This document shows positions 27,268 through 37,490 of a DNA stretch of 64,000 nucleotides, piece after piece; the first letter of the stretch is position 1, and every line of letters starts with the position of its first letter. The DNA is from RHKX01 sp963839535 (GTDB taxonomy: Bacteria; Actinomycetota; Thermoleophilia; Solirubrobacterales; 70-9). The notes under the pieces were generated by a model. The model had not been told where the DNA came from. It saw only the letters and a program-made list of their open reading frames with translations, and did not search any database. The stretch covers positions 1 to 64,000 of the forward strand of contig CAWIVF010000014.1 in the NCBI GenBank assembly GCA_963839535.1, written 5' to 3'. The position numbers were made by a program, and so were the translations under genes.

Positions 27268-27408
27268 GCGGTCACGATAGCCGTCATCCAGGTGCGAAAT
27301 CACGGCCTGAGCGCGGAATATCGACTGTTAGACTGGCCCTCCTGCCGGTGCTGACCTCGTCCGAAGCCGGCCCAGCACCCGCCAACCCGACCCCGGAGGT
27401 AGAAACCG

Positions 27409-29089
27409 ATGCGCGCCGCCGACGCACTCTGCGAGGCCCTCAAGGCCGAGGGTGTCAAGCACGTGTTCGGAATCCCCGGTGGAGCCAGCCTGCCGCTCTA
27501 CGACGCGCTCTACGACGCCGACTTCGAGCACATCCAGGTCCGCCACGAGCAGTGCGGCGGCCACGCCGCCGAGGGCTACGCCAAGGCCTCCGGGCGGGTC
27601 GGGGTCGCCTTCGCCACCTCCGGTCCCGGCGCGACGAACCTCGTCACCGCGATCGCGGACGCCTACATGGACTCCGTCCCGACGGTCTTCATCACCGGCC
27701 AGGTGCGCACCGACCTGATCGGAACCGACGGCTTCCAGGAGGCCGACATCACCGGGATGACGCTCCCGGTCGTCAAGCACTCCTTCCTCGTCACGGACCC
27801 GGCGCAGATCCCCGACTACATCCACGCCGCCTTCCACATCGCCAAGAGCGGACGGCCCGGGCCCGGTCCTGGTCGACATCCCCCAGGACCTGTCGAAGAT
27901 GGAGATCGACTACGAGCCGATCACCGGCAAGCCGCGCCTGCCCGGCTACCAGCCGACCACCGAGGGCAACATCAAGCAGATCCGCGTCGCCGCGCGGGCG
28001 CTGGCCAACTCCAGGCGGCCCGTCCTCTACGCCGGCGGCGGCGTGATCAACGCCGGCGCCTCCGAGGAGCTGCGCGAGCTGGCGGCCTCCGATGACTTCC
28101 CCGTCACCTGCACCCTGATGGGCCTCGGCGCCTTCCCCGCGCCGCACGACCAGTGGCTCGGCATGCTCGGCATGCACGGGACCCGCGCGGCCAACTACGC
28201 GATGGACGAGGCCGACCTGATCGTCGCGATCGGCGCCCGCTTCGACGACCGGATCACCGGCAAGCTGAGCGAGTTCGCGCCGCACGCGAAGTTCGTCCAC
28301 ATCGACATCGACCCGGCGGAGATCTCGAAGAACGTGCCGGCGCACATCCCGATCGTCGGCGACGCCAAGGACGTGCTCCCGAAGCTGACCAACGAGTACC
28401 GCGCCCTCGGCGCCGACCGCGAGCGGCTGAGCGAGTGGTGGGACCGGATCAAGGGCTGGCGCGAGAAGTACCCGCTCCACTACGAGGACTCCGCCGACGA
28501 GGAGATCAAGCCCCAGTTCATGGTCGAGGAGATGTACCGGGCCACGAACGGCGAGGCGATCATCACCTCAGACGTCGGCCAGCACCAGATGTGGGCGGCG
28601 CAGTACTACCACTTCTCGAAGCCGAATCAGTGGCTCAACTCGGGCGGTCTCGGCACGATGGGCTTCGGCCTTCCGGCCGCGATCGGCGCCAAGGTGGCGA
28701 TGCCCGACGAGCAGGTCGTCTGCCTCGCCGGGGACGGCAGCCTGGTGATGGTCTGCCAGGAGTTCGCCACCGCCGCGGCCCATGAGATCCCGGTCAAGGT
28801 CTTCCTGATGAACAACGGCCACTTCGGCATGGTCCGCCAGTGGCAGGAGCTGTTCTGGGAGGAGCGCTACAAGTCGGTCGAGATGGGCGCCAGCCCCGAC
28901 TGGGTCAAGCTCGCCGAGGCGTTCGGCTGGAAGGGGATGCTCTGCGAGCGCAAGGGCGACCTCGCCGGCTCGATGCGCGAGGCCCTCGACCACGACGGCC
29001 CGGTCCTGCTCGACGTCCGCGTGACGAAGAACGAGAACTGCTACCCGATGATCCCGGCCGGCGCGGCCGCGCGGGACATGGTGGGCTAG
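27409..29089 (+). CDS. ilvB: acetolactate synthase large subunit, frameshifted
   Basis: This ThDP- and FAD-dependent enzyme makes acetolactate or acetohydroxybutyrate, the first common step of valine, leucine and isoleucine synthesis. The catalytic Glu is E47 in VRHEQCGGHAAEGYA. FAD-binding and ThDP motifs include TSGPGATNLVTAIADAYMDS and GDGSLVMVCQEFATA with a later MNN. One extra base near 27866 breaks the frame at GRPG; it resumes as VLVDIPQDLSKMEIDYEP. The start is ATG 27409, with an excellent GGAGG site. The rebuilt length is about 560 residues. ilvN starts 4 bases after the stop. The 105-base leader contains no convincing attenuator. Confidence 0.93.
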
Positions 29090-29093
29090 GGCG

Positions 29094-29648
29094 ATGGCCG
29101 GCACCGAACGCAACGCACTGCTCGAGCTCGAGGGCCTCAAGACCTCCACCGGGCTGACCGGCCGCAGGCACCTGCTCTCGCTGATGGTCGAGAACCGGCC
29201 CGGCGTCCTCGCCCGCATCGCCGGACTGTTCAGCCGGCGCGGGTTCAACATCGACACCCTCGCGGTCGGCCCGACCGAGGATCCCGACATCTCGCGGGTG
29301 ACGCTGACCGTCGACGGCGCCGTCCACCCGATCGATCAGGTCACGAAGCAGCTCCACAAGCTCGTCAACGTGATCAAGATCCGCGACATGGAGCCGGACA
29401 CGGCGGTGGCGCGCGAGATGGCGCTGTTCAGGATCAGCGCCGCGGCCGAGAACCGGGCCGAGATCATCGAGTTCAGCCAGATCTTCCGAGCCCACATCGT
29501 GGACGTCTCCCGGCGCTCGATCACCGTCGAGGTCACCGGGACGACCGAGAAGATCGACTCCTTCGAGCGCATGGTCCGGCCGCACGGGCTGATCGAGATG
29601 GCCCGCACCGGCGAGGTCGCGATCGCCCGCGCGCGGCCGGAGAGCTGA
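29094..29648 (+). CDS. ilvN: acetolactate synthase small regulatory subunit
   Basis: IlvN binds valine and related amino acids through ACT domains and controls IlvB. The 184-residue protein carries an N-terminal ACT domain at about residues 25-100 (HLLSLMVENRPGVLARIAGL; FSRRGFNIDTLAVGPTEDP) and the conserved second domain (FSQIFRAHIVDVSRRSITVE). The first 20 residues are an extra extension. The start is ATG 29094, 4 bases after ilvB. The stop overlaps a possible CTG start of menF. The frame is intact. Confidence 0.93.
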   Translation: MAGTERNALLELEGLKTSTGLTGRRHLLSLMVENRPGVLARIAGLFSRRGFNIDTLAVGPTEDPDISRVTLTVDGAVHPIDQVTKQLHKLVNVIKIRDMEPDTAVAREMALFRISAAAENRAEIIEFSQIFRAHIVDVSRRSITVEVTGTTEKIDSFERMVRPHGLIEMARTGEVAIARARPES

Positions 29649-29731
29649 CCGCCCCCTCAGAGGTCGCCGGGCTGCTCGACTCGTTCGAGCAGCTGGCCGA
29701 ACGGGCGGCGAGCGGCCGCGGGCGGCGGCTC

Positions 29732-31051
29732 GTGAGCGTCACCGCCGAGGTCTCCGCAGCCGATCCCTGCGCCGCCGCCTTCGCCTCCCGGCGCGCCGAC
29801 GACCGCTGGTTCTGCTGGGAGGAGCCGGATCGCGACTTCGCGATCGGGGCCGTCGGGTCGGCTCACGAGGTGGTCTCGAGGGGTGCGGGACGGGCCGGCG
29901 ATCTCGTCGCCGACACCACGGCGATCATGCGCAGCCGCCTTGCCGACGAGCCGGGAGACCTGCCGGCCGGGGCGGGGCCGCTCTGGGTCGGCGGGATGGC
30001 CTTCTCGCCGGACTCGGGAGCCTCGGGCCCGTGGGCGTCGCTGCCGCCGGCGCTGCTCACCCTGCCGGAGCTCGCGCTCGCGAGATCCGACGGGCGCCAT
30101 CTGCTCACCCTCTCGGCCCTGGTCGGCCCGGGATCCGACCCCGCCGCCGCCCGCCGCCGGCTCGAGGCCCGGGTCGCGTCCCTGCGAGGCGAAGCGCTGC
30201 CCCAGCTCGATCCCTATCCGGGCGAGCCCGCGAGCGTGCGCTCGGTCCGTAGTCCCGCCGACTACGAGGCCGCCGTCGCGGCGGCCGTCCGCCGGATCCG
30301 GGCGGGCGAGGTCGAGAAGATCGTGCTCGCGCGCGAGGTCCTGGTGGAGGCGGGTGGGGCGCATTCGGCGGGGGCGCTGTTCGGCGCCCTTCGCGAGGTC
30401 TTCGGCTCCTGCTTCTGCTTCTGCGTGGGCACCCCGGAGGCCGCCTTCGTCGGCGCCAGCCCCGAGCTGCTCGTCCGGCGCAGCGGCGCGGTGGCCGCGA
30501 CCGTGGCCCTCGCCGGCTCCGCCCGGCGCAGCGCGGACCCCTCCGTCGACGACCATCTCGGCGAGCAGCTCCTGCACTCGGCGAAGAATCGCGAGGAGCA
30601 CGAGATCGTCGCCAGGCGCATCGCGCGCCGGCTGGCGCCCTGGTCGGTCTGGGTCGATCACGCCGCCGAGCCGGTGGTCATCAAGGTGGCCAACATCCAG
30701 CATCTCGCGACGCCGATCCACGCCCAGCTCGCCGAGCCTCGATCCGCGCTGGAGCTGGCCGGGATGCTCCACCCGACGCCCGCGGTCGGCGTCGAGCCGC
30801 CCGGCGCCGCCGGCGAGGAGATGATCCGCGACCTCGAGGGCTTCGACCGCGGCTGGTACGCCGGGCCCGTCGGCTGGATGGACGCGGTCGAGGACGGCGA
30901 GTTCTGCGTGGCCCTGCGCTCAGCGCTCCTGCGCGACCGCACGGCCCATCTGTTCGCGGGAGCCGGGATCGTGGCCGACTCCGATCCGGCGGCCGAGCTG
31001 GCCGAGACGGAGATCAAGTTGGAGGCTTTGCTGCCGCTGCTCGCCGGCTAG
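29732..31051 (+). CDS. menF: isochorismate synthase (menaquinone)
   Basis: MenF converts chorismate to isochorismate, entering menaquinone synthesis. Chorismate-enzyme motifs are EVEKIVLAREVLVEA, SPELLVRRSGAVAATVALAG, SAKNREEHEIVARRI, LHPTPAVGVEP, YAGPVGWMD and FAGAGIVADSDPAAELAETE. The first ATG/GTG/TTG-type start is the GTG at 29732. However, the in-frame sequence upstream from CTG 29645 reads SEVAGLLDSFEQLAERAASG and resembles the normal N-terminus. The true start may therefore be the CTG overlapping the ilvN TGA, or it may be hidden by an indel. It is on the ilv strand and apart from menD-menB, which are on the other strand. Confidence 0.88.
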   Translation: MSVTAEVSAADPCAAAFASRRADDRWFCWEEPDRDFAIGAVGSAHEVVSRGAGRAGDLVADTTAIMRSRLADEPGDLPAGAGPLWVGGMAFSPDSGASGPWASLPPALLTLPELALARSDGRHLLTLSALVGPGSDPAAARRRLEARVASLRGEALPQLDPYPGEPASVRSVRSPADYEAAVAAAVRRIRAGEVEKIVLAREVLVEAGGAHSAGALFGALREVFGSCFCFCVGTPEAAFVGASPELLVRRSGAVAATVALAGSARRSADPSVDDHLGEQLLHSAKNREEHEIVARRIARRLAPWSVWVDHAAEPVVIKVANIQHLATPIHAQLAEPRSALELAGMLHPTPAVGVEPPGAAGEEMIRDLEGFDRGWYAGPVGWMDAVEDGEFCVALRSALLRDRTAHLFAGAGIVADSDPAAELAETEIKLEALLPLLAG

Positions 31052-31066
31052 GGCTCTCGTTAGGCG

Positions 31067-31192
31067 GCGGGGCCGCAGGGGGTGAGGCACCGCCTCCCTA
31101 CGGCGGGCATGGCCGGCTCTGGTGGCCTTCCGAGGGGGTTCTCATGCCCGCCTCCGTGAGCGTCGGCGGTACCTCACCCCCTACGACCCCTC
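31067..31192. repeat. 126-bp palindromic repeat, copy B
   Basis: This copy aligns without gaps to 22731-22856 with 5 differences. The 18-bp inverted repeats are at 31077-31094 and 31165-31182, and an inner 10-bp pair GGCGGGCATG/CATGCCCGCC is perfect here. It starts 16 bases after the menF stop. The remainder of the convergent gap (31193-31390) is hairpin-rich but not shared with copy A. It includes AGCGAA/TTCGCT, a terminator at 31275 and GGATGC/GCATCC, and contains no gene. Confidence 0.85.
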
Positions 31193-31274
31193 TCCGGCGG
31201 GATGGCCGCTGGCGCGGCATGGCGGGAAAGCGAAGCGTGTTCGCTATCCGCCAATGGCCCCAGCGTGTGGCCTG

Positions 31275-31296
31275 AAAGCGATCGGGGATCGCTTTT
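31275..31296. terminator. bidirectional terminator between menF and menD
   Basis: AAAGCGATC and GATCGCTTT pair perfectly around GGG, followed by another T; the minus strand also reads A-stem-T. It lies between the convergent menF and menD genes and could stop transcription from both sides. Confidence 0.65.
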
Positions 31297-31390
31297 GGAC
31301 CACTCGCGGCTGGATAGCTCCGAGGGGATGCTCCGCTTCGCATCCGCTCACCTCGGGTGGCCGCCCACCGGACGGAGTCCTGACGGCTAT

Positions 31391-33122
31391 CTACTGGAGG
31401 GTGCGGGCGACCGCTGCCGCTATCTCGCGGTGCAGGGCCACGTTCTCGCTGCGGTCGGTGCGCAGGCGGGCCAGGACCCGGTCGTGGTCCGCGAGGGCGG
31501 GGATCTCCGTCGCGTCGGCCAGCTCCACGAAGGGGAGGTCGAATAGGGCCGCCACCCGTTCGTGGTCCAGGGCCGAGGGGGTCGTGAAGAGGCGCTCGAA
31601 GGACTCCGGCTCGACCTGCTCCGCCTGGGGGAGGAAGTCGAAGATGCCGCCGCCGCCGTTGTCGATGACGAGGATCCGGATCGGGCCCTCGGCCGCTGTC
31701 AGCGTCGCAAGGCCCCCGAGGTCGTGGGCGAGGGCGAGGTCGCCGAGGACGACCCAGGTGGCCGCCTGGGTCTCCAGGGCCACCCCGGCTCCGGTGGAGA
31801 TCGTCCCGTCGATCCCGTTCGTGCCGCGGTTGGCGAAGAAGCGGACCTCCGGGTCCCCGGCCGGCAGGAAGGACTCGGCGTCGCGGATCGGCATGCTCGA
31901 GGCGAGGACGACCGAGTCGCCGTCGGCCAGCGCCCCGGTCAGCGCCCGCTGGGCCGCCGGCTCGCTGCCGGGGTGTCCCTCGAGCACCGAGTCGATCGCC
32001 GCCTGCGCCGCAGCCTCGGCCTCCGCCCAGCGCGCTCGCCATTCCCCGTCGCTGATCGGCACGCGATCGGCGAGGTGACCGGCGACCGAGCACGCATCGG
32101 CGCGGACCAGCGCACCCGCCCGCCGCGTCGGCTCGTTCCAGGCGCCGGGAGGGTCGATCACGATCTGATCCGCCCCGCAGGCTGCGAGCCATGCGCGCAG
32201 CGGCTTGCCGGTCGGCATGTCGCCGAAGCGCAGGACCAGGTCCGGGGCGAGCCCCTCGGGCTGGGCGCGGGCGATCGAGTCGTAGGCGGCCACGATCCCC
32301 CCGCGCTCGTGTGAGCCGAGGCGCAGCCACGAGGTGGGCTCGGCCAGGACCGGGAACCCGGACGCCTCGCCGAGCGCGGCGATCGCGGCGGGCAGGCGCG
32401 GGTCGGTGTGCCGGCCGGCGACGATCAGCCCCCGCCGCGCGGAGGCGACCGCGTCGGTCAGCGCCGCGAGCAGCTCCTCCGCCGGCTCCCGCCCCTGGAT
32501 CGGGACCGTCAGCGGGCGGCCCTCGGAGCGGCCCTCGAGGGCGAGGGCATCCTCGGCGAGCAGGTCACCGGGCCGTGACTCGGGGCCGAGCGGGTCGCGC
32601 CAGGAGAGGTTCAGGTGGACCGGGCCACGGCCCGAGGTGGCCTCGCCGAAAGCGCGGCAGGCGACGGAGCGCAGGTGCATGAGGCCGGCGTCGTCCGCCT
32701 CGTGGGTGCCGACCTCGCAGAACCACCTGGCGGACGTGCCGTAGAGGCCGATCTGGTCGATCGTCTGCCCGGCGCCGATCCCCCGCAGCTCCGGCGGGCG
32801 GTCCGAGGTCAGCACGATCAGGGGGACGCCGGCCTCGCCGGCCTCCACCACGGCTGGATGGAGGTTGGCCGCCGCCGAGCCGCTGGTGCAGGCGACCACG
32901 GTCGGGAACGCCGCCGGCGAGGGCCGCACCGAGCGCCACGAAGCCGGCGCTGCGCTCGTCGAGCACGACGGTCAGTTCGATGCCCGGCTCCCGGTCGAGC
33001 GCCAGTGCGAGCGGCGTCGACCGCGAGCCCGGCGAGAGCACCGCCCGCCGGACGCCGCAGCGGCGGAGCTCGTCGACGAGGGCCGAGGCAAGCGCTGAGT
33101 TGCGGTTCGTCCGGTCGATCAT
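31391..33122 (-). CDS. menD: SEPHCHC synthase (menaquinone), frameshifted
   Basis: MenD is a ThDP enzyme that joins isochorismate and 2-oxoglutarate to give 2-succinyl-5-enolpyruvyl-6-hydroxy-3-cyclohexene carboxylate. The start is MIDRTNRNSALASALVDEL, with VLSPGSRSTPLALALDREP. One extra base near 32910 breaks the frame; it continues TVVACTSGSAAANLHPAVVE and LIVLTSDRPPELRGIGAGQT. The late ThDP region is NRGTNGIDGTISTGAGVALE with ILVIDNGGGGIFDFLP. The rebuilt length of about 577 residues is normal. The start overlaps the menC stop by 4 bases (33119-33122), so menC and menD are coupled. Confidence 0.92.
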
Positions 33123-34222
33123 CCGATTCTCAACCGTTCGAGCGCCGCTTCGTCGAGAGCGACGCCGAGCCCGGGCTCCTCGCCGAGCTCGATGCAGGGC
33201 CCGCAGAGGCCCTCGGAGTCGGCGACGTTGTCGGCGAACAGGGCGGAGGTGGCCAGCCCGTGAGCGAGGCCGTGGGCGAAGCCCCGTGCCGGCAGCGCCT
33301 GAGCGGTGTGGGCTGCGGCGAGGATCCCGAGCGGGCTGTCCAGCGCGCTCGACAGGTAGGCGGGGGCGGCCTCGGCGACCTCGAGCGCAGCCGCGATCCC
33401 GCCGACCTTGGCCAGCTTCACGGTCACCGCATCGCAGGCGCCGGCCGCCATGCACGCGGCCGCCGTGTCCGGCGTCTCGGCGCTCTCGTCGGCGACGATC
33501 GGGACGTCGACGAGCGCGCGCAGCTCGGCGAGCTCGTGGATCGAGCCGCAGGGCTGCTCGGCGAGCTCGAGCTCGACCTCGCCGAGGGCGGTGAGGGTGG
33601 CTCCGGCCGCGGCGACGTCCCAGGTGCCGTTCGCGTCGACCCGCAGCGCAACGGTGCCGCCGGCGGCGGCGCGCACCGCCTCCATCCGGCCGACGTCGTC
33701 CCCGGTCCCGACCTTCACCTTCAGCGTGGTGAATCCCGCTCGGGCCCAGGTTCCCGCCTCGGCGGCGGCATGGGCCGGCTCGTCGGCCCCGATCGTCCCG
33801 TTGCACTCGACCGGCGCTGCCTCCACGGCGCCGAGCAGGCGCCAGAGGGGTTCGCCGCGGAGCTTTCCGATCAGGTCGAGGACGGCCATCTCGACGCCGG
33901 CGATGGCCTGGCGCCCCGCGCCGGCCGCGGCGCAGGCGGCCATCGCCGGCGCGATCGCCTCGAGCACGGTCTCGGGCTCCGGGTCGATGTCGGCCTCCGC
34001 GAGCACGGATGCGCAGACCCCGTCGATCTCGGCTCGCACCTCGCTCAGGGCGGGGCCGCCGCGGAGGCTGAGCGGCACGGCGTCGCCGAAGCCCTGCTCA
34101 CCGCCCGGGCCCGTCACCCGCAGGATCAGCATCTCGCGCCGATCGAGGGAGCCGGTCGCGGTCTCGTACGGCTCGCGGAACGGCAGCCCGACGGGGATCG
34201 TCTCGATGGAGCTGATCCGCAC
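33119..34222 (-). CDS. menC: o-succinylbenzoate synthase
   Basis: MenC dehydrates SHCHC to o-succinylbenzoate. It is an enolase-superfamily enzyme of the muconate-lactonizing type. The acid/base pair is the KxK in FTTLKVKVG near residues 168-170. Metal ligands lie in VALRVDANGTWDVA, LAEQPCGS and VPIVADESAETPD, and the second catalytic Lys in AVTVKLAKVGG. The length of 367 residues is normal. The start is ATG 34222, reading MRISSIETIPVGLPFREPYE. The frame is intact. It lies between menA and menD on the same strand. Confidence 0.9.
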   Translation of the reverse strand: MRISSIETIPVGLPFREPYETATGSLDRREMLILRVTGPGGEQGFGDAVPLSLRGGPALSEVRAEIDGVCASVLAEADIDPEPETVLEAIAPAMAACAAAGAGRQAIAGVEMAVLDLIGKLRGEPLWRLLGAVEAAPVECNGTIGADEPAHAAAEAGTWARAGFTTLKVKVGTGDDVGRMEAVRAAAGGTVALRVDANGTWDVAAAGATLTALGEVELELAEQPCGSIHELAELRALVDVPIVADESAETPDTAAACMAAGACDAVTVKLAKVGGIAAALEVAEAAPAYLSSALDSPLGILAAAHTAQALPARGFAHGLAHGLATSALFADNVADSEGLCGPCIELGEEPGLGVALDEAALERLRIG

Positions 34223-34236
34223 GGTTCGAATCCCGC

Positions 34237-35126
34237 CTAGAGGACGAGGCCGATCGAGACGAGCAGAGCGAAGACGCCGAGCAGCGCGCCGGTGCCGGCG
34301 AGGGCGCCGTTGAGGGCGGGGCCGTCGGTGCTCTCCCGGACCGCTCGGATCGGGCCGGAGCGCGAGCGGGGCGCTGAGCAGGCCGAGCAGGCCGAGGGCG
34401 GGGCCGTCGCCGAGCGAGCAGCGCGATCGGGAGCAGGACGTAGGAGAGGACGATCATCGCGACGTACACCTCGCGGGTGCGCTCGCGGCCGAGGCGGACG
34501 GCGAGGGTGCGCTTGCCGGCGCGGCGGTCGGTGTCGATGTCGCGCACGTTGTTGACCACGAGGATCGCCGCGGAGAGCAGGCCGATCGGGATCGAGAGCA
34601 GGATCGGCAGCGTGTCCAGCTCCTCCAGCTGCACGTAGTAGGAGCCGTTGACGGCGACGAGGCCGAAGAAGACGAAGACGAAGATCTCGCCGAGGCCCTC
34701 GTAGCCGTAGGGCTTCGGGCCGCCGGTGTAGAGGATCCCGGCGGCGATCGAGAGCACGCCGATCAGGAGGATCTCGGGGCCGACCTCGACGGCGAGGTAG
34801 ACGCCGGCGAGCGCGGCGAAGCCGAACGCCGCCCAGGTGGCGTAGAGGACCCGGCGGGGCGCGGCCAGGCCGCTGGCCGTCACCCGCACGGGGCCGAGCC
34901 GGTCGACGGTGTCGGCGCCGCGCTTGGCGTCGGAGTAGTCGTTGGCGAGGTTGGTGCCGATCTGGATGAAGATGGCGCCGATCAGGGCGGCGGCGAAGGT
35001 GTCCCAGCGGAACGCGTCGTGATCGATGACCCAGCACGCCGCCGCGCTTCCGACCAGCACCGGCGCGATCGCCGCCGGCAGCGTCCGCGGACGCGCGGCC
35101 ATCAGCCAGATCCGCAGTGCTCCCAT
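34237..35126 (-). CDS. menA: DHNA polyprenyltransferase, two frameshifts
   Basis: MenA attaches the isoprenoid tail to 1,4-dihydroxy-2-naphthoate in the membrane. This UbiA-family protein shows both Asp-rich motifs: GTNLANDYSDAKRGADTVD and VVNNVRDIDTDRRAGKRTLA. About eight hydrophobic helices are visible. Extra bases near 34424 and 34357 break the frame in the C-terminal third; the parts join as LGDGPALGLLGLLSAPLAL and IRAVRESTDGPALNGALAG and end FALLVSIGLVL. The start is ATG 35126 (MGALRIWLMAARPRTLPAAI). The rebuilt length of about 296 residues is normal. Confidence 0.9.
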
Positions 35127-35136
35127 CGGGGGGAGC

Positions 35137-36015
35137 CTAGGGACGGCGGGGGAACTTGGAGAAGTCCGGAGCCCGTCCCTCTTGGAAGGCGTTCCGGCCC
35201 TCCTGCCCCTCTTCGCTCATGTAGAAGAGGAGCGTCGCGTCGTGGGAGAGCTGCTGGACCCCGGTGATGCCGTCCTCGTCCGCGTTGAAGCTCGACTTCA
35301 GGAGCCGCAGGGCGAGCGGGGAGAGGTGGCTCATCTCCCGGCACCAGGCCACGGCCTCGCGCTGGAGGTCCTCCGTCGGCACGACGGCGTTGACGAGGCC
35401 CATGTCGAGCGCCTCCTTCGCGTCGTACAGGCGCAGCAGGAACCAGATCTCCTTCGCGCGCTTCTGGCCGATCTGGCGCGACAGGAGGCTGGAGCCGAAG
35501 CCGCCGTCGAAGCTCCCGACCCGCGGTCCGGTCTGGCCGAACTGCGCGTTCTCGGCCGCGATCGAGAGGTCGCAGACGAGGTGCAGGATGTGCCCGCCGC
35601 CGACCGCGTAGCCCGCGACGGCCGCCACCACCGGCTTGGGGGTGCGGCGGATCTGCACGTGCAGGTCGCCGACGTCGAGGCGGCCGACGCCCTTGCTGGC
35701 GACCTCGTCGGAGCCGATGTAGCCGTCGTCGCCGCGGATCTTCTGGTCCCCGCCCGAGCAGAAGGCCTGGTCGCCGGCGCCGGTGAGGATGATCGAGCCG
35801 ACGTCGAGGTCGTCGCGGGCCTTGGTGAAGGCGTCGCGGAGCTCGGCGAGGGTGGGGGGCCGGAAGGCGTTGCGCCGCTCGGGCCGGTTGATCGTGATCC
35901 GCGCGATCCCGTCGGCCTTCTCGTAGAGGATGTCCTCGTAGTCGCCGGCGCTCTCCCACGTGATCGGGGCGTAGAGATCGCTCTCGGGCGGGGCGTTCTT
36001 GTGGCGGGTGGGCAT
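35137..36015 (-). CDS. menB: 1,4-dihydroxy-2-naphthoyl-CoA synthase
   Basis: MenB closes the second ring of the naphthoquinone from o-succinylbenzoyl-CoA. It is a crotonase-fold enzyme. Characteristic segments are YEDILYEKADGIARITINRP, AFCSGGDQKIRGDDGYIG, VVAAVAGYAVGGGHILHLVC and FGQTGPRVGSFDGGFGSSLL. The last includes the Asp expected in MenB rather than generic enoyl-CoA hydratases. The ATG at 36015 gives 292 residues; upstream in-frame starts would add non-conserved sequence. menA follows 10 bases downstream. It is divergent from menE, so the 91-base gap between them must hold both promoters. Confidence 0.93.
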   Translation of the reverse strand: MPTRHKNAPPESDLYAPITWESAGDYEDILYEKADGIARITINRPERRNAFRPPTLAELRDAFTKARDDLDVGSIILTGAGDQAFCSGGDQKIRGDDGYIGSDEVASKGVGRLDVGDLHVQIRRTPKPVVAAVAGYAVGGGHILHLVCDLSIAAENAQFGQTGPRVGSFDGGFGSSLLSRQIGQKRAKEIWFLLRLYDAKEALDMGLVNAVVPTEDLQREAVAWCREMSHLSPLALRLLKSSFNADEDGITGVQQLSHDATLLFYMSEEGQEGRNAFQEGRAPDFSKFPRRP

Positions 36016-36106
36016 CTCTGTGGCTGGGGTGGGGCGGGCCGGATCGGGCCGGCGCCAGAATGGACGGCAACGATATCCGCCCGGCCGCCGCGGCCGGCTC
36101 AAGGCG

Positions 36107-37490
36107 ATGAACGAGATCCCCACCGATTGGCTCGACCACAGTGCCCGGACGCGACCGGAGGCGCCGGCGCTCGCCGATGCCCGCGGCGCGCTCACCTACG
36201 CGGAGCTGCGCCGGCGAGCGGGAGCGGTGGCCGCCGAGCTGGCGGCCCAGGGCGCCGGTCCGGGTGACCCGGTCGCCGTCGACCTCCCTGCCGGGATCGA
36301 CCACGCCGTCGCCCTGCACGGCGCGATCCTGGCCGGCGCGGTCGTCCAGTCCCTGCCGCGCAGCGGGAGGGAGGGGGTGCCCATCGCCCCGGGCGCGGTC
36401 GTCGCCGATGAGGATCTGGTCGAGCGCGCGTTGAGCGCCGGTGAGCAGTGGCCCGCCGTCCATCGTCCGCTGGCCGGGCCCATGACGCGCGTCCTCAGCA
36501 GCGGCACCACCGGCGAGCCCAAGCCGATCGAGCTCACCGGCGGCAACCACCTCTGGAGCGCCCTCGCCTCCGGCGCCAACCTCGGCGTCGAGCGTGAGGA
36601 CAACTGGCTCTGCTGCCTGCCCCTCAATCACGTCGGCGGGCTGACGATCCTGGTCCGCTCGGCGCTCTACGGGACCGCGGCCACCATCCACGACGGCTTC
36701 GAGGTCGATCGCGTCGCCGCGGCCATCGCCGGCGGCGAGGTGACGATCGTCTCGCTCGTCTCGACCCAGCTCGTCCGCCTGCTCGAGGCGGGCGCGCCCG
36801 TGGAGCTGCCGCGGCTGCTCCTGCTCGGCGGCGGCCCGGTGCCGGCCGACGTCCTCGCCGAGGCCCTCGACCGCGGGGCCACCGTCGTCCAGACCTACGG
36901 CCTGACCGAGGCCTGCTCGCAGGTCTGCACCCTCCATCCCTCCGAGGCGCGGGCCCGCGCGGGTTCGGCGGGACGGCCGCTGCTCGGCGTCGAGGTGCGG
37001 GTCGAGGGCGAGGAGATCCTCGTTCGCGGGCCGATCGTGGCCCCGCGGTGCGCGCGCCGCCGACGGCTGGCTCCACACCGGCGACCTCGGCCGCCTCGAC
37101 GATGACGGCTGCCTCTGGGTCGAGGGCCGCCGGGGCGACCTGATCGTGAGCGGCGGGGAGAACGTGCGGCCCCAGCGGGTCGAGGACGCGCTGCGCCATG
37201 ACCGCGGCGTGGCCGACGTCGCCGTCGCCGGCGTCGAGGATCGCGAGTGGGGCCAGGCGGTGGTCGCCTACGTCGTGCCGGCGCCGGGCGAGGCCGTCGA
37301 CGGCGAGCGGCTCCGTGCGCTCGCCCGGGAGCGGCTGCAGCCGTACGAGGTGCCGAAGCGGTTCGTCGCGGTCGACGAGCTGCCGCGGACCGCGTCCGGC
37401 AAGCTGCTGCGCCGGATGCTCGCCGAACGCCCTGTAGCCTCCCGCGCCGACGAGGAACCAACTTCTAACCGCCGACCGGAAGGGCCGTGA
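36107..37490 (+). CDS. menE: o-succinylbenzoate-CoA ligase, frameshifted
   Basis: MenE activates o-succinylbenzoate as its CoA thioester using ATP. The AMP-binding P-loop is VLSSGTTGEPKPIELT. Other motifs are LNHVGGLTILVRS, VVQTYGLTEACSQV and, after the break, DGWLHTGDLGRLDDDGCLWV, EGRRGDLIVSGGENVRP and PRTASGKLLRRML with the catalytic Lys. One extra base near 37050 causes the break. The start is ATG 36107. The rebuilt length of about 461 residues is normal, although the last 15 residues (RADEEPTSNRRPEGP) look unconserved. The stop TGA directly abuts the ilvC ATG, so menE and ilvC are co-transcribed. Confidence 0.9.

Noticed and set aside
27292..27354. Short ORF upstream of ilvB as an attenuator leader
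   Set aside because: It ends ...RLLDWPSCRC, lacks a run of branched-chain codons and has no clear terminator hairpin before ilvB.
34223..34233. tRNA T-loop-like GGTTCGAATCC
   Set aside because: It lies at the menC start with no matching acceptor, D or anticodon arms around it.
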